This document shows positions 45,093 through 54,367 of a stretch of DNA of 64,000 nt, one piece after another. Where the stretch lies: positions 1 through 64,000 of the forward strand of contig NZ_QJJZ01000007.1 in assembly GCF_003201775.1 (NCBI RefSeq), in the 5' to 3' direction. Position numbers and translations under genes: made by a program. The stretch comes from Arenibacter sp. ARW7G5Y1 (lineage in GTDB: Bacteria > Bacteroidota > Bacteroidia > Flavobacteriales > Flavobacteriaceae). Position 1 is the first letter of the stretch. The number at the start of each line of letters is the position of its first letter. The notes below the pieces were generated by a model that saw only the letters and a program-made list of their open reading frames with translations, did no database searches and was not told where the DNA came from.

Positions 45093-47327
45093 TTGAAATC
45101 ATACAGCCAACTCATTTTTAATAATCTTAGGGAACTGCTCTACTTTTTAAAAAGTACTAATTTCTCCAAGGCCATTCTGATTGCCATAGCTGTTACGGTA
45201 CCTATTTTACTTTCCATTAAGTGGGGGCATTTGGAAATTGGATTGGCCCTTTGCTTTGGGGCTTTTTGGAGTTCACCTAGTGATGTGAGCGGTAATTTTC
45301 GACACAAAAAGTTGGGGATCCTATTTTCTGCGGTCCTGGTTATGGTGGTAAGTTTCATTGCAGGTTATTTGAAATTAGAAACTAGATTACTTATTCCCGT
45401 TTTGGGATTGTTAACATTTGCTATCGCTTTTATTTCCGTGTATGGGTTTAGGGCCTCCCTTATTAGTTTTTCCGGCTTACTGGCCTTGGTATTGAGCTTT
45501 GCCCACGAATCCCAGGAACTCGAAATTTATGAATACGCAATTTTAATAGGGGTTGGGGGACTATGGTATTTGTTTTTGGCAGTGCTTTGGTACCATATAA
45601 ACCCTAAGGCGCAAACCGAAGAACTTTTTGGGGAGACCTATAGGCTTACTGCTGAATTTTTGGAAACCAGGGGGCAATTGGTTGGTCCTAAGACGGACCG
45701 ATTGGAATTGCAGTCCAAATTATATGAAATACAGAGTAAGTTAATTGAGCATCATGAAACCCTAAGGGAAATATTGCTTCTTTCGAGGAAAAGTTCTGGA
45801 AGATCAAGTTATCAGGCCAAGAGGCTGTTGATCTTTGTTGAATTGATAGATATGCTCGAAACGGCGATCGCCAATCCTGTCAATTATGATAAAATGGATG
45901 CGCTTCTTGGAGATCACCCAGAGTTTATAGAGAGCTTTCAGAATTTAATATTCGAAATGGCAAGTCAACTAAGGTTAATTGCCGACATGGGAGCCGACCA
46001 TAATAAGTTTCCCAAAAATTCCAAATTGGCACAATGTTTTGAAAAGGTGGAAAATGAAATAACAAGTTTCAGGAACGATACGGGTGCTGGGGATTTTGAG
46101 GGGGGACTTATGCTTCAAAACCTATTTCATTATCTGGAAAAACAATTTGAGAAGCTTAAAAAGATAAAATGGCTTCTTGGAAATCCGGATATGGGTTCGG
46201 TAGATTTAATAGACCAGGCTGCGGCCAGACGCTTTATAGTTCCCCAGGATTACGATCCCAAACTATTGCTGAGTAACTTTAGTTTTAGGTCTACCATATT
46301 TAGACACTCGTTAAGGTTGTCCGTGACCGTTATGGTGGGGTATGCCCTTGGTAATTTCTTCGATTTTCAAAACCCGTATTGGATACTATTGACTATTATA
46401 GTCATAATGCGGCCCAGCTACGGCCTTACTAAATCCCGTACAAAGGATAGGATTATTGGAACACTTTTAGGTGGTGCTATTGCTACCGGTTTTGTTTTTT
46501 TAATACAGAACCCTTATGTATTTGGGGTTTTGGGAGTGGTGTCTTTGGTCGTAGCCTTTTCAATGGTGCAAAAAAATTATAGGGCAGGGGCTACCTTTAT
46601 AACACTTACCGTAGTATTCGTTTATGCCATTATCCGTCCGGACATAATAACCGTAATACAGTACAGAATATTGGATACGCTCATCGGTGCTGGCCTGTCC
46701 TTTATGGCCATGTTGTGGATTTTGCCGGCCTGGGGGTTTATGGAGATCAGGGAACAAATAGAAAATAGCGTTAAGGCCAATAGGGAGTTTCTTGCCCAAA
46801 TTGCCCATTATTATGAACTAAAGGGAAAGGTGACTACCACTTATAAGATTTCCCGTAAGGAAGCTTTTGTGGAAACTTCCAACCTTAGCTCGGCCTTTCA
46901 GCGCATGGCACAAGAACCTGTATCAAAACAAAAGAATCTGGATAAAATATATGAACTGGTTGTGCTGAACCATACTTTTCTGTCATCTTTGGCATCCTTT
47001 AGCACATATATCCAGAACAACCCTACCACTGAGGCTACGTTAAAATTTAAAAAATTTATTTCTCAAATTGATAAAAACCTAGAGCAGGTACTTCTTGCTT
47101 TGGAAGGTTCAAAATTGGACCAGGCCCTTGTTGACCGTCAGAACGGTCCAAACTCCAAGGAACAGCTACCTACTTTTGTTCCACAAAGGATAGAACTTTC
47201 CTCTCCCATGGATATAAAATTGGAGCGCGAGCTTCAGGAAGCCCATTTGGTAACCGAACAATTACAATGGTTGTATTCCTTAAGTGGGAAAATGTTAAGG
47301 TTGGTCTCGAAAATTGAGTTTGACTAG
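45093..47327 (+). CDS. FUSC-family (YccS/YhfK-like) membrane protein
   Basis: 744 residues. The first conserved residues begin at a TTG (LKSYSQLIFNNLREL), and no nearer ATG is available. Two membrane blocks of about six helices each (20-165 and 400-545, the second with YWILLTIIVIMRPSYGLTKS) surround a cytoplasmic helical region, the YccS/FUSC architecture related to fusaric acid resistance and aromatic acid exporters. Substrate unknown. It is divergent from the MerR gene, with 200 bp between. Confidence 0.9.
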   Translation: MKSYSQLIFNNLRELLYFLKSTNFSKAILIAIAVTVPILLSIKWGHLEIGLALCFGAFWSSPSDVSGNFRHKKLGILFSAVLVMVVSFIAGYLKLETRLLIPVLGLLTFAIAFISVYGFRASLISFSGLLALVLSFAHESQELEIYEYAILIGVGGLWYLFLAVLWYHINPKAQTEELFGETYRLTAEFLETRGQLVGPKTDRLELQSKLYEIQSKLIEHHETLREILLLSRKSSGRSSYQAKRLLIFVELIDMLETAIANPVNYDKMDALLGDHPEFIESFQNLIFEMASQLRLIADMGADHNKFPKNSKLAQCFEKVENEITSFRNDTGAGDFEGGLMLQNLFHYLEKQFEKLKKIKWLLGNPDMGSVDLIDQAAARRFIVPQDYDPKLLLSNFSFRSTIFRHSLRLSVTVMVGYALGNFFDFQNPYWILLTIIVIMRPSYGLTKSRTKDRIIGTLLGGAIATGFVFLIQNPYVFGVLGVVSLVVAFSMVQKNYRAGATFITLTVVFVYAIIRPDIITVIQYRILDTLIGAGLSFMAMLWILPAWGFMEIREQIENSVKANREFLAQIAHYYELKGKVTTTYKISRKEAFVETSNLSSAFQRMAQEPVSKQKNLDKIYELVVLNHTFLSSLASFSTYIQNNPTTEATLKFKKFISQIDKNLEQVLLALEGSKLDQALVDRQNGPNSKEQLPTFVPQRIELSSPMDIKLERELQEAHLVTEQLQWLYSLSGKMLRLVSKIEFD

Positions 47328-47530
47328 TAGATCTGTAGTAACTTTTTAGGTAGTGTTCTTGGAGGTCGTATCTATAAGTGGCACGGATAGCTCCTTATTA
47401 TGAGCTATAATAATCGTGGTCACCAATCCTTTTATGATCAATACTTGTAAATATTGCTTGTCCATTGCAATTTGAAGCATTTATGTATTTTTACAATTAT
47501 GACATTTATTTACAATAACATCTTTAATTT

Positions 47531-48838
47531 ATGATCAAAAGAATTATTCTTACCCCTTTCCAAAAATTCGTAAAAATTGAGAGTTTAAGTGGTGTTCTCT
47601 TGTTTAGCGCCACACTCATAGCCATGATTTGGGCCAATTCTGGGTTTAGTGAATCCTACAATTCCTTATGGCAATATAAAATAGGCATTGGTTCCGATGC
47701 GTTTCAGCTTACAAAACCCCTTTCTTTATGGATCAACGATGGGCTCATGGCCTTGTTTTTCTTTTTGATAGGATTGGAAATAAAAAGAGAATTGCTGATT
47801 GGGGAACTCAATGAATTTCGAAAGGCTATATTTCCATTGTTTGCTGCTCTCGGGGGAATGCTTTTCCCTTTGGCTCTGTTCCTTTTTTTAAATGATCGGC
47901 CCCAAACGGCACCGGGATGGGGAATCCCCATGGCAACGGATATAGCCTTTTCATTGGCCATACTTCAGCTCTTGGGAAATAGGGTTCCCTTAAGTTTAAA
48001 GATATTCCTTACGGCCTTTGCCATAGTGGACGATTTGGGCGCAGTCTTGGTTATTGCAATTTTTTATAGTGGTGGGGTTGATTGGTTTTTGATCTTGTAT
48101 TCATTAATTCCCTTTCTAATACTTTCTTATCTTGGATTTAAAGGTATTTATTCCAAATATATGACTGTAATTCTTGGATTTATTATTTGGTTGCTATTTT
48201 TGAAATCGGGAATACATCCAACGATAGCAGGTGTACTTGTGGCATTTACCGTGCCAATACGGCAAAAGATCGATATGAATTATTTTAAGGAGAACCTTTC
48301 CAAAATAATTGAAGGTATTTCCCAATCCAATAACGAAAAGGTTCCGATCTTGTCCAAAGAACAAATAGGGCATATGGACGACCTTGACGATTTGACCGAT
48401 AAATTTACCTCACCACTTCAGAGGTTGGAACATCGACTTCACGGCTGGGTAGCTTATTTTATTATGCCGGTTTTTGCCCTGGCCAATGCGGGAGTGGTTT
48501 TCAGTACCAATGTGGATTTTGATATCCCTTTGATGATGAATATCGCCATAGCTTTATTTCTTGGTAAATTGTTTGGGATTACATTGATGTCTTGGTTGGG
48601 GGTTAAACTCCGGTTGGCGCTATTGCCCGGTGATATGAACTTTGTTCAGGTTACTGGAATAGCTATTTTGGCAGGGGTAGGCTTTACCATGTCCATTTTT
48701 ATTGCCAATCTGGCATTTTCAGATAATGCAATACTGATAGATTCGGCTAAGGTGGGTATCTTGATAGGTTCGGTTGTTTCCGGTCTGGTGGGGTATCTGG
48801 TACTAAGGTTTAGTGGTGGAAAGAAAAAGGATCAATAA
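47531..48838 (+). CDS. nhaA: Na+/H+ antiporter NhaA
   Basis: 435 residues, twelve transmembrane helices. Family landmarks: IGLEIKREL (near 80-88), ATDIAFSLAIL with Asp137, and AIVDDLGAV with Asp167/168, the paired aspartates that bind Na+. The GFTMSIFIANLAF segment near the end is typical. It exchanges internal Na+ for protons and supports pH and salt homeostasis, which suits a marine cell. A hydrophilic insert of about 45 residues (SQSNNEKVPILSKEQIGHMD) precedes the last helices. Start ATG has no strong SD, as is usual here. Confidence 0.96.
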   Translation: MIKRIILTPFQKFVKIESLSGVLLFSATLIAMIWANSGFSESYNSLWQYKIGIGSDAFQLTKPLSLWINDGLMALFFFLIGLEIKRELLIGELNEFRKAIFPLFAALGGMLFPLALFLFLNDRPQTAPGWGIPMATDIAFSLAILQLLGNRVPLSLKIFLTAFAIVDDLGAVLVIAIFYSGGVDWFLILYSLIPFLILSYLGFKGIYSKYMTVILGFIIWLLFLKSGIHPTIAGVLVAFTVPIRQKIDMNYFKENLSKIIEGISQSNNEKVPILSKEQIGHMDDLDDLTDKFTSPLQRLEHRLHGWVAYFIMPVFALANAGVVFSTNVDFDIPLMMNIAIALFLGKLFGITLMSWLGVKLRLALLPGDMNFVQVTGIAILAGVGFTMSIFIANLAFSDNAILIDSAKVGILIGSVVSGLVGYLVLRFSGGKKKDQ

Positions 48839-49227
48839 GGGTTGGACTTAAATACGGTCTGAAAATGGGTCATGGTATCGGCTCCCACATGGATGCAATG
48901 TGTTTGGAGTGCAAATCTTTTTTACCTTTTTAGGCTTGAAGGGTCAGTGCTTCGAGAACAATTAAACAGGCATGCCAAGTAATCCTGCATCTATTTTTTT
49001 TTCGTGATTGGCGGGGTCAGTCGCAAGGCTGCGACCAAATTCAAGCTATAGCACCTTTCTTGGAGGACGGTACCCATTCTGTGCTGATTTCTAGTAATTC
49101 TTCTAAGATTTAGCAGGAATTCCATGTTCAAAATGGCCGTTGTTTGTATAAGATATTGATCACCTGATATATGTCATTTTCAAAGATCCCTGACTTATTT
49201 ATTTTTAATCCCGTAAACTTAAAAATT

Positions 49228-49314
49228 ATGATCTGTGCACCTACAGAAAACTACAAGGAATTTTATTTGGTAAGGGAAGAAGCGTGGATCGAACTTTATG
49301 TGCTGTCCGATTAG
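49228..49314 (+). CDS. Possible 28-aa small protein
   Basis: ATG-started frame reading MICAPTENYKEFYLVREEAW, then IELYVLSD, after an AT-rich leader of the Bacteroidota type and followed 24 bp later by a hairpin with a T-run. The spacing would fit a tiny transcription unit. No family recognised; could equally be chance or the remnant of a longer gene. Confidence 0.25.
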   Translation: MICAPTENYKEFYLVREEAWIELYVLSD

Positions 49315-49337
49315 GGGAAATTGAACTTGGGATTTTA

Positions 49338-49358
49338 TGGCGGCAGCCGCCAGTTTTT
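49338..49358 (+). terminator. GC hairpin with T-run
   Basis: TGGCGG and CCGCCA form a perfect 6-bp stem with a CAG loop, followed by GTTTTTAT. It looks like an intrinsic terminator on the plus strand, downstream of the small ORF. Confidence 0.5.
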
Positions 49359-49447
49359 ATATCGGTTAATGGATAAATAATTTAGGTAGAAATCTAAAAT
49401 GACTTTTTGTACTGATTTAATGCTGAAATAATTCAAAGAATAGAAAT

Positions 49448-50539
49448 ATGCGAATTGCAGTTTTAATTATCTTGATTATTCACGGTCTTATACATTTGAT
49501 CGGATTCGCCAAAGCTTTCCAATTTGGGGAGATGTCACAATTCACCAAAGCAATTTCAAGACCAATGGGCATACTTTGGTTTTTGGCAGCCATAATGTTC
49601 ATTGTAACCGCTATAGGATTGTTCTTAAGAAAGGATTGGTGGCCTTTACTGGGCCTGGCAATGGTAGTTCTTTCCCAAGGCTTGATTTTTACTAGCTGGA
49701 TGGATGCCAAATTTGGAACCATTGCGAATGCCATTATTTTGTGCGCAGCTATCATAGGTCAAGCAACTATACTATTTGAAAGAAGTTTTAAAGATGATGT
49801 TGCTTTTGCTATGAACACTGTTGCCCCAAGTAAGGAAGTTTTAAGTGAAGAGGATTTGGCACCTCTGCCCATTTGCGTTCAAAAGTATCTGGGTTATGTA
49901 GGTGCAGTGGGAAAGCCAAAAGTGTACAATATGAAAATTGTATTCAAAGGCGAAATGCGGGACAAAGGCAAAGATTGGTTCCCTTTTGAATCGGTTCAAT
50001 ATAATTTCTTTGGGGTGCCAAGGCGCTTGTTTTTTATGAAGGCCAAGGTAATGGGCCTTCCTACCAATGGCTATCATAAGTATACCAACGAAACTGCCCG
50101 CATGCAAATAAAACTTTTATCGCTTTTTCCTGTAGTGGACTTGGAAGAACCGGAATTGTATCCTACGGAAACCGTCACCTTTTTTAATGATCTATGCCTA
50201 TTTGCCCCAGCTGCCTTAATAGACGACAGAATTAGTTGGGAGACCCTGGATGCCTTAAGTGCAAGGGCCACCTTTCATAACAATGAAACTATAATATCTG
50301 CCGAATTGTATTTTAATGAAAAGGGACAATTGGTGAATTTTGTGTCCAATGACCGTTATTCCGTAGCGGAAATGAAAGCATTTCCATTTTCAACACCTGT
50401 AAACAATTACAAAAATATAAATGGCTACCAATTGCCTTCTTATGGCGAAGCTACATGGCATTATCCTGATGGGGAATTTGTATATGGAAAATTTGAAGTA
50501 GCCGATATAATTTATAATGTTACCGATGCCAATAGGTAG
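49448..50539 (+). CDS. DUF6544-family protein with N-terminal membrane helices
   Basis: 363 residues. Four N-terminal transmembrane helices (to about residue 110) are followed by a beta-rich globular domain with signatures I associate with DUF6544: LPICVQKYLGYVGAVGKPKV, then MRDKGKDWFPFESVQYNFFG, TVTFFNDLCLFAPAALID and KGQLVNFVSNDRY. Function unknown; the domain resembles lipid-carrier-type beta barrels such as LolA (a guess). Start ATG is preceded by AAAGAATAGAA. Confidence 0.82.
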   Translation: MRIAVLIILIIHGLIHLIGFAKAFQFGEMSQFTKAISRPMGILWFLAAIMFIVTAIGLFLRKDWWPLLGLAMVVLSQGLIFTSWMDAKFGTIANAIILCAAIIGQATILFERSFKDDVAFAMNTVAPSKEVLSEEDLAPLPICVQKYLGYVGAVGKPKVYNMKIVFKGEMRDKGKDWFPFESVQYNFFGVPRRLFFMKAKVMGLPTNGYHKYTNETARMQIKLLSLFPVVDLEEPELYPTETVTFFNDLCLFAPAALIDDRISWETLDALSARATFHNNETIISAELYFNEKGQLVNFVSNDRYSVAEMKAFPFSTPVNNYKNINGYQLPSYGEATWHYPDGEFVYGKFEVADIIYNVTDANR

Positions 50540-50746
50540 TTTTAATTTGTGATAGGAAAGGTTTAGAAATTTCTGTGAGTGCGCTACGAAATCATATTCT
50601 AATTTTAGGGCTTTAATTTACACTTGTAATGGTGCGCCGAATAAATTGGATCCTGTATGGTATTGGCTGTGGTTTAATTATTAATTTCGCAGTCATAAGG
50701 CTACCACCATTATTGTAATGGTCATATTATAAAACGGGGATTGACT

Positions 50747-51736
50747 ATGAAATTTAAAATCGATGGGTTTGTCCTGTCTATAATAGCTGTCATTGGAATA
50801 GCTTATGTTTTCCCCTATTGGGGTACGGCAGACAGCGGTGTTCCGATCGATACGATTGGTACAATAGGAATTTCCTTAATCTTCTTTTTTTATGGATTAA
50901 AATTGAGTCCCTCTAAATTAAAGGCCGGACTTAAGAATTGGAAGTTGCACTTGTTGGTGCAGGCATCCACTTTTTTGATTTTTCCCTTAATCGTTTTGGC
51001 ATTTTATCCACTTATACAAAATGAAGAGCAGCAGACCTTATGGTTGGCCTTCTTTTTTTTGGCGGCCTTACCCTCTACGGTTTCTTCCTCGGTGGTAATG
51101 GTTTCTATGGCCAAGGGCAACATCCCTGCAGCAATTTTCAATGCCAGTATTTCGGGTATAATTGGTATTGCCATTACTCCGCTTTGGATGGGATTCTTTG
51201 TTCAAAATGCCGGAACAGATTTTGATTTTACGGAAATATACACAAAACTTGTACTGCAGATTATTCTGCCTGTAGTTTTTGGGTTTTTTCTACAGCGATA
51301 TTGGGGGGAGTGGGCACAGAAGTACAATAGAAGTTTATCCTTCTTCGATAAATCCATTATTTTGCTTATAATCTATAAAAGCTTTGCCGGATCGTTTGAA
51401 GAAAACATTTTTGGTACGGTATCCTTTGTGGATTTGTTGATACTTTTTATAGCGGTACTAGGGTTGTTTTACCTTGTATTTTTAATAACAGGTTTTGTGG
51501 CCAAAAAACTAAAATTTAATACCGAGGATCAAATTACGGCCCAGTTTTGTGGCACCAAAAAATCCTTGGTGCATGGTACTGTTTTCTCTAAAATTCTTTT
51601 TGGCAATATGGCTTCCATAGGTGTAATTTTGCTGCCCTTAATGGTATTCCATGCCACCCAGATTCTAATTTTGAGCATAGTGGCCGGTATTCGAGCCAAT
51701 AGGCCAGTTGCGCCGAAACCTACCGAAGTGGTATAG
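50747..51736 (+). CDS. SBF-like transporter (bile acid:sodium symporter family)
   Basis: 329 residues from the ATG at 50747, preceded by GGGGATTGACT. Ten transmembrane helices of the SBF-like group (related to Rch1 and YfeH): LIFFFYGLKLSPSKL near 48, AALPSTVSSSVVMVSMAKGN near 108, FCGTKKSLVHGTVFSKILF near 270. The family uses Na+ or H+ and transports unknown organic anions in bacteria. It follows the DUF6544 gene by 207 bp. Substrate unknown. Confidence 0.9.
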   Translation: MKFKIDGFVLSIIAVIGIAYVFPYWGTADSGVPIDTIGTIGISLIFFFYGLKLSPSKLKAGLKNWKLHLLVQASTFLIFPLIVLAFYPLIQNEEQQTLWLAFFFLAALPSTVSSSVVMVSMAKGNIPAAIFNASISGIIGIAITPLWMGFFVQNAGTDFDFTEIYTKLVLQIILPVVFGFFLQRYWGEWAQKYNRSLSFFDKSIILLIIYKSFAGSFEENIFGTVSFVDLLILFIAVLGLFYLVFLITGFVAKKLKFNTEDQITAQFCGTKKSLVHGTVFSKILFGNMASIGVILLPLMVFHATQILILSIVAGIRANRPVAPKPTEVV

Positions 51737-51795
51737 CCTAAAAACAAAATGGACCAAGTTTCCTTTGAATTTTACAGCGGTTAATCCACATTTGT

Positions 51796-53217
51796 CTATT
51801 CTATATCCATCAGTTGGTCTTTGCCTTTTACCAATTTGGATTGGTGCTCCTTTACCATAGCATTGATTTCCGATATTATTTCTGGTTGACTGGCCCCTAA
51901 GTCAAAATTTTCAGATGGGTCCACACTTAAATTATATAAGATCGGTACAGGGTGTACTATCTTTTCGCCGAACTGGCCATAGGAACCTTCAGTAATATAA
52001 TGTGCCTTGTAATCTCCAAGTCGGGCTGCATATAATTGTGTTCCCCTATAGTAGAAAACTCCTTTTCGCGGGCTGGGTGCATTCTTAAAAAGGGTTCCAC
52101 TTAGGTCAAAACCATCCATAATCCTGTCTTTGGGCATTGGTACATTTGCCAAGGCACTGAAGGTTGGGAAAAGATCCATGGTGGTACCCAATTCGGATAT
52201 TACGGCTGGCTTAATGTTGGTAGGTGACCAAAATATACAGGGTTCCCTCATGCCACCTTCCCAGGTCATACCTTTTCCTGCTTTAAGTAATCCGGCACTG
52301 CCGCCATTAATTCCGTAGGACAGCCAAGGGCCGTTATCCGATGTAAATACCACAATAGTATTTTTGTCCAGGCCTTCTTCTTTTAGGGCGGCAATAATTT
52401 GCCCTATACCATGATCAATTTCCTCAACAACATCGCCATAAATCCCTCGTTTACTTTTGCCTAAAAAATCTTCGGAGGCAAATAGGGGTATGTGGGGCAG
52501 ATTGTGGGCCAAGTATATAAAAAAAGGATTGTCCTTGTTTTTTTTAATATAGGCTATGGTCTCTTCTGCGTATCTTTTGGTAATGGTATTTTGATTGGCA
52601 GGCCTTTCAATGATTTCGGTATTCCTCATTAAGGGAACATTGAAATTTTCGGTGGGTAAATTTCCTTTTTTTTCCTTATAGGCTTTATAATCGCCTACAA
52701 AGTCCATGTCGTTGGAGTAGGGGATGCCAAAATAGTAATCAAAACCATTATTGGTAGGTAGGTATTCCTCCTTATGGCCTAAATGCCATTTACCAATACA
52801 TGCTGTACTGTAGCCTACTTTTTTTAATTGTTCCGCCAAAGTTATTTCCGAGCTTGGCAAACCATATTTGGAATTAGGGAACAACACCCTTTTAACATCA
52901 CTGGCCATTCCGCTTCTTACCGGTAACCTTCCAGTTAATAATGCCGCTCTACTAGGGGTACATACACTGGCCCCTACATAAAAATTGGTCCATTTTTGTC
53001 CTTCGGCGGCCATTTGATCCAAATGCGGGGTTTTAATGGTTGGGTGGCCATAAGTGCCAAGATCGCCATAGCCAAGATCGTCTGCAAAAATGATAATGAA
53101 ATTGGGGGTTTTGCTTAAATTTTCCTGACCGTAGCAATTGCTGGAAATCGGTAGAACGAACAAAAGGATTATAAGTATTCTAAGAATTTGATCTGTTGCG
53201 GGTTTGGGAGTAATCAT
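51796..53217 (-). CDS. Exported S1-family sulfatase (arylsulfatase A type)
   Basis: 473 residues with signal sequence (about 10-30). Sulfatase motifs: metal-binding FADDLGYGDLG at 44-54, the formylglycine site CTPSR with Cys86, GKWHLGH near 142, and TSDNGPW near 290. Cys86 must be oxidised by an anaerobic-type or FGE maturase encoded elsewhere. It removes sulfate from a polysaccharide; the sub-family and substrate cannot be told by eye. It is not in a PUL here: neighbours are an SBF-like transporter and the acyl-CoA operon. Its start is 35 bp downstream of the end of the kinase gene hairpin. Confidence 0.94.
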   Translation of the reverse strand: MITPKPATDQILRILIILLFVLPISSNCYGQENLSKTPNFIIIFADDLGYGDLGTYGHPTIKTPHLDQMAAEGQKWTNFYVGASVCTPSRAALLTGRLPVRSGMASDVKRVLFPNSKYGLPSSEITLAEQLKKVGYSTACIGKWHLGHKEEYLPTNNGFDYYFGIPYSNDMDFVGDYKAYKEKKGNLPTENFNVPLMRNTEIIERPANQNTITKRYAEETIAYIKKNKDNPFFIYLAHNLPHIPLFASEDFLGKSKRGIYGDVVEEIDHGIGQIIAALKEEGLDKNTIVVFTSDNGPWLSYGINGGSAGLLKAGKGMTWEGGMREPCIFWSPTNIKPAVISELGTTMDLFPTFSALANVPMPKDRIMDGFDLSGTLFKNAPSPRKGVFYYRGTQLYAARLGDYKAHYITEGSYGQFGEKIVHPVPILYNLSVDPSENFDLGASQPEIISEINAMVKEHQSKLVKGKDQLMDIE

Positions 53218-53251
53218 GAAATTGGCTATATTTTATATAGGTTGGAAGGTA

Positions 53252-53306
53252 AAAAAAAGATTGGACAATTTATTTTAAACTAAAATAAATTGTCCAATCT
53301 TTTTTT
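53252..53306 (-). terminator. Strong intrinsic terminator with a 26-bp perfect stem at the end of the acyl-CoA operon
   Basis: The arms 53252-53277 and 53281-53306 are perfect inverse complements with an AAC loop, and each ends in seven A or T. The stem contains the last codons of the kinase gene, and the loop holds the beginning of its stop codon. On the minus strand it ends in a T-run, so it terminates the operon; on the plus strand it also ends in T. Confidence 0.9.
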
Positions 53307-54362
53307 AGATATGGCCTGATTTGCTATTTCACCAAGTAGTTTTACCCCGTCAATTAGTTTTTCAAATCGGGGGTCCTGTGTAAATCCTTTTTTGTATCGG
53401 AAGTATATTTGTTGAACAATCACTGCTATCTTGAACAATCCATAGACATAATAAAAAATAATTGGGCCTACTACGTGGCCACTTTTTAGACTGTACAGAT
53501 GTACCACTTCCTCACGGGAAAGGTTACCGGGCAAATGGGACGGGGTAAGATTTAATTGCTTCATAAAATCTGGGTCATTGGGATTTACCCAATATCCCAA
53601 GGTAGTCCCCAGATCCATCAAAGGATTACCAATCGTGGCCATTTCCCAATCCAAGACCGCATTTACTTTGGTCCAATCTTGGGAATCCAGCACCAAATTG
53701 TCGTATTTAAAATCGTTATGGATCAAGGAATAGTTTGTAGGTTCCTTGGGCATATTCCCGCCCAGCCATTGGGCTGCAGCTTCAATTCTGGGTATTTCAT
53801 CGGTTTTGGATTTGAAATATCGTTTGGTCCAACCTCCAATTTGACGTTGCATATACCCTTCGGGCTTACCAAAATCACCCAATCCAATATCGTTTACATT
53901 GAGCTGGTGAAGGTGTACAAATGTGTCTACAAAACTGTTCGATATGCCTTGCATCAGTGCTGGGGAAGGGGTCATTTCAGTTGGCATGTTGGCCCTTAAA
54001 ATAACGCCCTCCACCCGTTCCATCAGGTAGAAGGGGCAACCTAAAATGGTTTCATCCTGGCAGTAATGTTTGGGATCAGGCACTTTACCGTAGTTGGGTT
54101 TTAAAGCCGTTAAAATGTCGTATTCACGCTTCATATCGTGACCGGATTTTATATTGGCCCCGATAGGTGGTCTTCGCAATACATATTCCGTATTTCCCCA
54201 TTGTAACAAATAGGTGAGGTTGGAATAGCCACTGGGAAATTGGGTTATTTTTAAATCGCCTTTGTTGGTAAAGAATTGTTGCAAATAGGATTGTAAAATA
54301 TCCACTGGCAATTCTTCCCCATCGCGGACGGTCGTAGGTATATCGTTCCAAGTGTTCAACAT
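53280..54362 (-). CDS. APH-type phosphotransferase (ACAD10/11 kinase-domain-like)
   Basis: 360 residues. The aminoglycoside-phosphotransferase-like fold shows a nucleotide loop (SGYSNLTYLL near 44-53), VLRRPPIG (61-68), the catalytic HNDFKYDN with Asp217, and the metal site VLDWEMATIG with Asp238. This is the group whose eukaryotic relatives form the N-terminal kinase part of ACAD10/11 and whose bacterial member LvaA acts in levulinate catabolism by phosphorylating the 4-hydroxyl of acyl-CoAs. It lies 5 bp after the ACAD gene, so the kinase and dehydrogenase are made together. Confidence 0.92.
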   Translation of the reverse strand: MLNTWNDIPTTVRDGEELPVDILQSYLQQFFTNKGDLKITQFPSGYSNLTYLLQWGNTEYVLRRPPIGANIKSGHDMKREYDILTALKPNYGKVPDPKHYCQDETILGCPFYLMERVEGVILRANMPTEMTPSPALMQGISNSFVDTFVHLHQLNVNDIGLGDFGKPEGYMQRQIGGWTKRYFKSKTDEIPRIEAAAQWLGGNMPKEPTNYSLIHNDFKYDNLVLDSQDWTKVNAVLDWEMATIGNPLMDLGTTLGYWVNPNDPDFMKQLNLTPSHLPGNLSREEVVHLYSLKSGHVVGPIIFYYVYGLFKIAVIVQQIYFRYKKGFTQDPRFEKLIDGVKLLGEIANQAISKKRLDNLF

Positions 54363-54367
54363 AGCTT

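Larger units (their letters stand above)
48839..49447. other. Gene-poor region with hairpins and a 28-codon ORF
   Basis: 609 bp without a clear gene. It contains a small GTCGCA/TGCGAC palindrome near 49020, a 28-codon frame (49228-49314) and a GC hairpin with T-run (49338-49358). The promoter of the DUF6544 gene should lie at the right end. Nothing else recognised. Confidence 0.6.
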
